Below, one piece after another: positions 5,610-8,811 of a stretch of 8,811 nt of DNA. The first letter of the stretch is position 1; every line of letters begins with the position of its first letter. Below the pieces are notes generated by a model. It was not told where the DNA came from. It was given only the letters and a program-made list of their open reading frames with translations, and ran no database searches. This stretch comes from an uncultured Clostridium sp. (GTDB lineage: Bacteria; Bacillota; Clostridia; Clostridiales; Clostridiaceae), in NCBI RefSeq assembly GCF_937920395.1, contig NZ_CALEVF010000137.1:1-8811 (forward strand). The letters are read 5' to 3'. A program made the translations under genes and the position numbers.

Positions 5610-6116
5610 TTACCTTATAATGCTATAAGGTACTTTCATGATTAAAAAAATAATATTATAACCTATTAGTACTAGAATACACGCATAAATTGGTTTTTTA
5701 TAATGCAGTATTAAAACTAAAAACATTATGTAATCAAATATCAGAGTATACCATATATTCCATCCGTTAAAGTGATTGAAATATCCGAATTTAATAGCAA
5801 TAGATTCGGCAATCGAATATACAGCTACATAAAAAGAAACATGGATAATCTTTTTTGTTGTTTTTCTAGGTAAATGTGGAATAAACATCATTATTGTACT
5901 TGAGTATATCGTTATACACACAAATAAATCTGTAAAGGTATGATTTATTATTACTGGTTTATATGACCATAACGGATGATTATATGTTAATATAGAAAAA
6001 ATTACGCTAGTTAAAATAAAAAATAATATTGTTGAATAGTATTTTCTCCAATTTCTCCAATCTCCTAATTTATAGCAAATAGCAATAGATACTACTGATA
6101 AAAAAATTAGATACAT
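5610..6116 (-). CDS. CBO0543-family integral membrane protein (second subtype)
   Basis: The product is 168 aa with about six hydrophobic helices, roughly at 1-15, 27-44, 60-80, 91-111, 122-138 and 143-160. DWRNWRKYY (19-27), HPLW (47-50), Glu104 in the fourth helix, NGWN (117-120) and HYKKP (138-142) are the landmarks I associate with the common CBO0543 form. AGGTGAG sits three bases from the ATG. It is the first gene of a likely two-gene operon with DUF3231. The upstream transcription unit ends at the hairpin 6254-6290, leaving about 135 bp for a promoter. I found no convincing sigma factor site there. The product is presumably an inner-membrane protein; its function is unknown. Confidence 0.85.
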   Translation of the reverse strand: MYLIFLSVVSIAICYKLGDWRNWRKYYSTILFFILTSVIFSILTYNHPLWSYKPVIINHTFTDLFVCITIYSSTIMMFIPHLPRKTTKKIIHVSFYVAVYSIAESIAIKFGYFNHFNGWNIWYTLIFDYIMFLVLILHYKKPIYACILVLIGYNIIFLIMKVPYSIIR

Positions 6117-6253
6117 AAACTCACCTACTTTTGTGAACGAATTATGACAGACAAATAATTGATATCTTTACTTTAGTAATACCCATATTTTCATAAAATA
6201 TTAATGACTTACTTGTGTCTGAAGTTTTAATATATGAAAATGGATGGGGAAAA

Positions 6254-6290
6254 AACAATGTCGTGAAAGTTTAATTTCACGTCGTTTGTT
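6254..6290 (-). terminator. Minus-strand terminator downstream of the spo0A region
   Basis: CGTGAAA (6262-6268) and TTTCACG (6275-6281) pair perfectly around a 6-base loop, and the stem continues outward with small interruptions. On the minus strand it runs directly into TTGTTTTTTCCCC, a proper U tract. It lies 280 bases beyond the spo0A stop codon, so it may end read-through from spo0A or a separate small transcript. Confidence 0.6.
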
Positions 6291-6570
6291 AAACCTATAT
6301 AACGAGCCTATACCCTCATTCATGCTCTTTTGATATGCAATAAGTTTCTATTTTACTGCATAAAAGGTGTCTAATTGAGAATATACAATGTTTTATGCAT
6401 GATTTTTGCTTTACAATAATTGCTATTTAGTCAAAATTAAAGTAATATGATATTACCTTTATTTTGACAAATGTTTTTAAATACAAAGATAATTAGTTGG
6501 GCTCCACCTTCCTAATTACCTTTGTATTTTTTTATTACCAATAAACATATACAATATTACAATATAGTTT
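6291..6570. other. Hairpin-rich non-coding stretch after spo0A
   Basis: No credible ORF is present. The stretch contains three inverted repeats: TGCATAAAA/TTTTATGCA (6357-6365 with 6391-6399); a long stem at 6430-6468 with 16 of 18 positions paired around TGA; and the terminator-like hairpin at 6481-6533. On the plus strand, TTGACA (6464-6469) and GATAAT (6488-6493), 18 bases apart, resemble a sigma-A promoter pointing into the 3' end of spo0A. A structured small RNA or an antisense transcript is possible but unproven. Confidence 0.4.
6481..6533 (+). terminator. Intrinsic terminator-like hairpin near the spo0A 3' end
   Basis: Arms 6481-6496 and 6512-6527 pair at 15 of 16 positions around the loop TTGGGCTCCACCTTC. 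Seven or eight T residues follow on the plus strand (6527-6533). The U tract is on the strand opposite to spo0A. On the spo0A strand the hairpin is followed only by ATTTAAAAAC, so it would end spo0A transcripts less efficiently. Confidence 0.55.
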
Positions 6571-7386
6571 TTATCTAACCTTATTTTGTAATATTAACTT
6601 GTCGGCTATCATTGCCATAAATTCTGAATTAGTAGGTTTTCCTTTTTTAATATTTATTGAATACCCAAAAAATTTATTAATAGTTTCAACTTGACCTTTA
6701 TTCCAGGTGACTTCTATCGCATGCCTCATTGCTCTTTCTATCCTACTATCAGTAGTATTAAATTTTTCACCTAGCAATGGGTATAATTTTTTTGTAATTG
6801 ATGATAAAAGTTCAATATCATTCACTAACATGTTTATTGCTTCTCTTAAATACATATAACCTTTTAAATGAGGAGGTATACCAATTTCATGCATAATATT
6901 AGTTATCTGAGCAATTATATCAACTTGATGATATGTATTAGTTTTTATATCAGCATTATCATTACAGATAAGTGCTTTTTTTATATGTGTACTACCACCT
7001 ATAGTGCTATTTAACATCTGCCGTATTTTTTTAATTAAAACTTCTATGTCAAAAGGCTTTAAAATATAATAATCTGCGCCTAGCGATATGGCTCTTTGTG
7101 CTATTTTATCATTACCAACTGCCGACAAAACTATTATGCGTGGCATTGGTTCTAAATTAATTGTATTTATTTCTTCTAGGACCCCCAAACCATCAAGAAT
7201 AGGCATAATTAAATCAAGTATTATTAAATCAGGTTTTTTTCCCTTAACTAATTTTAATGCTTCCACTCCATTTACTGCTATGCCAGCAACAACCATATCA
7301 TTCTGCATTGAAAAACAATCATTAAGAATATTATCAAATTCTCTGTTATCATCAGCTATAATTATGCTTATTTTTGGTTCTTCCAT
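6571..7386 (-). CDS. spo0A: Sporulation master regulator Spo0A
   Basis: The product is 271 aa, full length for Spo0A. The receiver domain (about 5-125) has the acidic pair Asp12-Asp13, the phospho-acceptor Asp58 in LIILDLIMP, Ser88 at the switch position and Lys110 in ILKPFD. A linker rich in Asn, Asp and Thr (about 128-155) leads to the Spo0A DNA-binding domain. That domain is highly conserved: [19 protein letters not shown] (166-184), NDIELL (189-194), the recognition-helix region [13 protein letters not shown] (214-226) and [16 protein letters not shown] (249-264). AAAGGGG at 7396-7402 supports the start. When phosphorylated it binds 0A boxes and starts sporulation. The gene upstream is not spoIVB, the usual partner, but an HTH gene 441 bp away, so this may be an additional or relocated copy. 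No convincing 0A box or sigma-H promoter was found in its leader. Confidence 0.97.
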   Translation of the reverse strand: MEEPKISIIIADDNREFDNILNDCFSMQNDMVVAGIAVNGVEALKLVKGKKPDLIILDLIMPILDGLGVLEEINTINLEPMPRIIVLSAVGNDKIAQRAISLGADYYILKPFDIEVLIKKIRQMLNSTIGGSTHIKKALICNDNADIKTNTYHQVDIIAQITNIMHEIGIPPHLKGYMYLREAINMLVNDIELLSSITKKLYPLLGEKFNTTDSRIERAMRHAIEVTWNKGQVETINKFFGYSINIKKGKPTNSEFMAMIADKLILQNKVR

Positions 7387-7580
7387 ATTGCTTATCCCCT
7401 TTACTTAACTCTCATCTTATTTGTTTTATATATAAATAATTTCGTTTTTTATATTGGATAAATAAAATACATTTTTACTTAATTATACTATTAATATTTT
7501 AATTTCATATAAAAAGTTATTTAATTCTAAACTTAATAAGTCTTACATTTTCCTTAGATTATTGGTATTGTTATTAAAAT

Positions 7581-7624
7581 AAAAGGCATACAATATAACT
7601 GAAAATTATATTGTATGCCTTTTT
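7581..7624. terminator. Third hairpin of copy B, bidirectional terminator
   Basis: A perfect 18-bp stem (7581-7598 with 7607-7624) has a 7-base loop. Runs of A on the left and T on the right give a U tract in either direction. It isolates spo0A from the HTH gene. Confidence 0.7.
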
Positions 7625-7674
7625 AGTTTTAGAAAGTAATGTTTTCAATGCCTAATAAGTCTGTAATAGACCCA

Positions 7675-7714
7675 ATGTGAAAGTAACTCAATTGGTATTG
7701 TGTTACTTTCACAT
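7675..7714 (-). repeat. Central stem-loop of copy B
   Basis: A perfect 13-bp stem (7675-7687 with 7702-7714) has a 14-base loop that reads ACAATACCAATTGA on the minus strand. Copy A has ACAATACTAATTGA. The stem core is GTGAAAGTAAC here and GTGAAGATAAC in copy A, with the opposite arm changed to match in each. Confidence 0.75.
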
Positions 7715-7827
7715 AGTATTTGAGTTAACTTTATTAAATATATTTAATAAGTTCTCCGTTAGTTCTACAAAAAAATATAATAGCCTAGCAATTATACTAG
7801 ACTAAAATTCTACCAGTTCTAAAATAA

Positions 7828-8145
7828 TTATTTTTTATATTTACTTATAGTGTCATCATTAAGTATATTTATATTTATATTTATATTTTCTTTATCTAGC
7901 ATCTTTTTATTAATATCATTATTCTTAAATATATTTACATCCTCTTTATACTCATTGTTTTTTATGTACTGCATAGCTTCTTTATTAAATATATAACACT
8001 GTTCAATAAATCTATTATCAATAATTGTTTTACTTATGCCTAAATTACTGCTAATGTTTCTTAGGCTCTCACCTTTTACAAGTATATTATTAATATATTT
8101 TAACTGATCCTGTATATCTAATTTATTAAACTCCTGTTTATCCAA
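7828..8145 (-). CDS. Small helix-turn-helix DNA-binding protein
   Basis: With the preferred TTG start, the product is 105 aa. Residues 10-46 read as a typical clostridial HTH: a leading helix (QLKYINNILVKG), then SLRNISSNLGIS (27-38) and the recognition helix TIIDNRF (40-46). The rest (about 60-105) is Asn-, Asp-, Lys- and Ile-rich, low in complexity and probably disordered. It includes NININI, encoded by a hexamer repeat. The ORF can be opened at GTG 8154 or ATG 8151, but GGGGTG (8154-8159) overlaps or abuts those codons and is ideally placed for TTG at 8143-8145. It is presumably a local transcriptional or replication regulator; its target is unknown. The tail of a paralogue lies at 1-41, and both genes are followed by the hairpin element. 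Confidence 0.7.
   Translation of the reverse strand: MDKQEFNKLDIQDQLKYINNILVKGESLRNISSNLGISKTIIDNRFIEQCYIFNKEAMQYIKNNEYKEDVNIFKNNDINKKMLDKENINININILNDDTISKYKK
7864..7887. repeat. Hexanucleotide tandem repeat inside the HTH gene
   Basis: Four perfect copies of TATATT in tandem encode the alternating Asn-Ile stretch in the C-terminal tail. Such a repeat can gain or lose units by slippage without shifting the frame, so tail length may vary between strains. Confidence 0.7.
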
Positions 8146-8562
8146 TATCATCACCCCAATAACATAATTATAACATTAATATATATAGGGATTGTTTAAG
8201 ACCGGAATTAATTATAAACCAATACAATAAGTCCATAATTATCTTTTCTCATTAAGGCTATTCTAATGCTGATTATTTATAAAATTACAAAGTATATCAA
8301 CTTGCTAAAGAGTGAGTATTAATTTGTAAAAAAATGAGACGCTAATTATTAATATTGGTTAAATATATTATATTACTGAGAATGTAAGGTTTTATCCAAA
8401 ATCATACAGTGATATTCTTTTCAACAATCCAATAAAATAAAAACAATACAATAATTATCTATTGTATTGCATGGATATCATATTCCAAACATATAATTTT
8501 TAACATGTGATGCAATTAATGCAGAATCAATGGCAGTTATTTCAATACATAATAAAATCACG
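8146..8562. other. Non-coding stretch between the Spo0E-like gene and the HTH gene
   Basis: The stretch is AT-rich with no credible ORF. It holds the terminator at 8433-8469 and, presumably, the promoter of the HTH gene. TATAAT-like words occur on the minus strand, for example near 8208-8213 and 8170, but none has a good -35 partner. I see nothing else structured. Confidence 0.5.
8433..8469 (-). terminator. Terminator of the Spo0E-like gene
   Basis: CAATACAATA (8444-8453) and TATTGTATTG (8460-8469) form a perfect 10-bp stem with a 6-base loop. On the minus strand TTTTTATTTT follows immediately. It lies about 93 bases after the stop codon at 8563. Confidence 0.75.
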
Positions 8563-8811
8563 TTAATAGTTTACTTTTCCACTGGCTACAGAGATGCTGC
8601 CTACCCCCTCCAAAAAATAATAATTAAGGATTAGCTTGTCCAATTCTTGACTTAAAGAAACAACTTCTGAATCAACAAGGTTTTCAGTGACTTCTAGTAA
8701 CCTTTCTAACTTATTTCTAAGCAATTCTAATTTTTCTTTTTTTGCTCTTTTTATATCTTTATTAATAACCTCATCAAGTCTATCTGAAATCTTTATCTGT
8801 TCAAAACCATA
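8563..8811 (-). CDS. Spo0E-family aspartyl-phosphate phosphatase (C-terminal part, cut by window edge)
   Basis: Read from base 8811, the frame is open for 82 codons and ends at TAA (8563-8565); no start is inside the window. Visible residues 26-66 match the Spo0E-like domain: a first helix KEKLELLRNKLERLL, a linker NLVDSEVV, and the signature SQELD (54-58) followed by KLILNYY. Spo0E-type proteins dephosphorylate Spo0A-P directly and delay sporulation. At least 25 residues precede the domain (from YGFEQIK through RLDEVINKDIKRAKK), more than in the short 50-60-aa members, so there may be an extra N-terminal segment outside the window. A short tail (67-82) follows. It lies upstream of the HTH gene and spo0A on the same strand, but the terminator at 8433-8469 makes co-transcription unlikely. 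Confidence 0.85.
   Translation of the reverse strand, partial: YGFEQIKISDRLDEVINKDIKRAKKEKLELLRNKLERLLEVTENLVDSEVVSLSQELDKLILNYYFLEGVGSISVASGKVNY

Larger units (their letters stand above)
7581..7815 (-). repeat. Intergenic hairpin element, copy B (pairs with copy A at 101-283)
   Basis: Read on the minus strand, the element begins 12 bases after the stop of the HTH gene. It has TGGTAGAATTTTAG; a hairpin with arms 7797-7804 and 7781-7788 followed by a T-rich run; the stem-loop at 7675-7714; and the 18-bp hairpin at 7581-7624. Copy A has the same order on the plus strand. The first hairpin here is intact and is followed by ATTATATTTTTTTG, so it can serve as the terminator of the HTH gene. The spacing between the second and third hairpins is longer than in copy A. 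Confidence 0.7.

Noticed and set aside
6198..6324. Minus-strand ORF of about 40 codons starting MNEGIGSLYRF
   Set aside because: It has no ribosome-binding site and runs straight through the terminator hairpin at 6254-6290.
7088..7408. 106-codon plus-strand ORF
   Set aside because: It is antisense to the receiver domain of spo0A, a shadow of that conserved gene.
7510..7570. Sigma-H-like promoter upstream of spo0A (AAGGAAAA and AGAATTA on the minus strand)
   Set aside because: The distance between AGGA and GAAT is about 23 bases, five or six more than sigma-H promoters allow.

Overview
This is very AT-rich, low-GC Firmicute DNA. A complete Spo0A response regulator, a Spo0E-type phosphatase domain, a DUF3231 protein and two CBO0543-family membrane proteins point to an endospore-forming member of Clostridia or Bacilli. 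Clostridia is my guess from base composition and gene style; nothing in the window fixes the genus. There are no rRNA or tRNA genes, no CRISPR array and no intact transposase.

Layout, left to right. At 1-283 (+) lie the last codons of a gene that runs off the left edge, followed by an intergenic element with strong hairpins. At 400-738 (+) is a small lipoprotein with two copies of a short repeat. Every other clear gene is on the minus strand. At 811-2676 a two-gene unit encodes a 420-aa polytopic membrane protein and then a CBO0543-family membrane protein. At 2677-3041 is a non-coding stretch with direct repeats, a possible 22-codon ORF and two strong hairpins. At 3042-3650 is a small dienelactone-hydrolase-like protein, preceded by a cluster of AGTTCG motifs. 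Two unrecognised small ORFs lie at 3863-4358. At 4537-6116 is a likely operon of a second CBO0543 protein followed by DUF3231. At 6117-6570 is a hairpin-rich non-coding stretch, and at 6571-7386 is spo0A. At 7581-8145 is a small helix-turn-helix (HTH) gene followed by a second copy of the left-edge hairpin element. At 8563-8811 is the C-terminal part of a Spo0E-like protein that runs off the right edge.

The most unusual structure is the pair formed by the two ends. The left edge (+) carries the 3' end of a paralogue of the HTH gene at 7828-8145 (-), and both copies are followed by the same hairpin element. The two modules are inverted and their 3' ends face inward, so they bracket about 7.3 kb that includes spo0A. 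The main stem-loop keeps its loop between copies while two stem base pairs change by compensatory substitutions, so the structure itself seems to be maintained.

Functionally, the window looks like an accessory sporulation or cell-envelope neighbourhood. Spo0A and the Spo0E-like phosphatase would act on the same phosphorelay. The membrane proteins and DUF3231 belong to families that I associate with spore formers but whose biochemical roles are unknown. This Spo0A has no spoIVB directly upstream, so it may be an extra or relocated copy.
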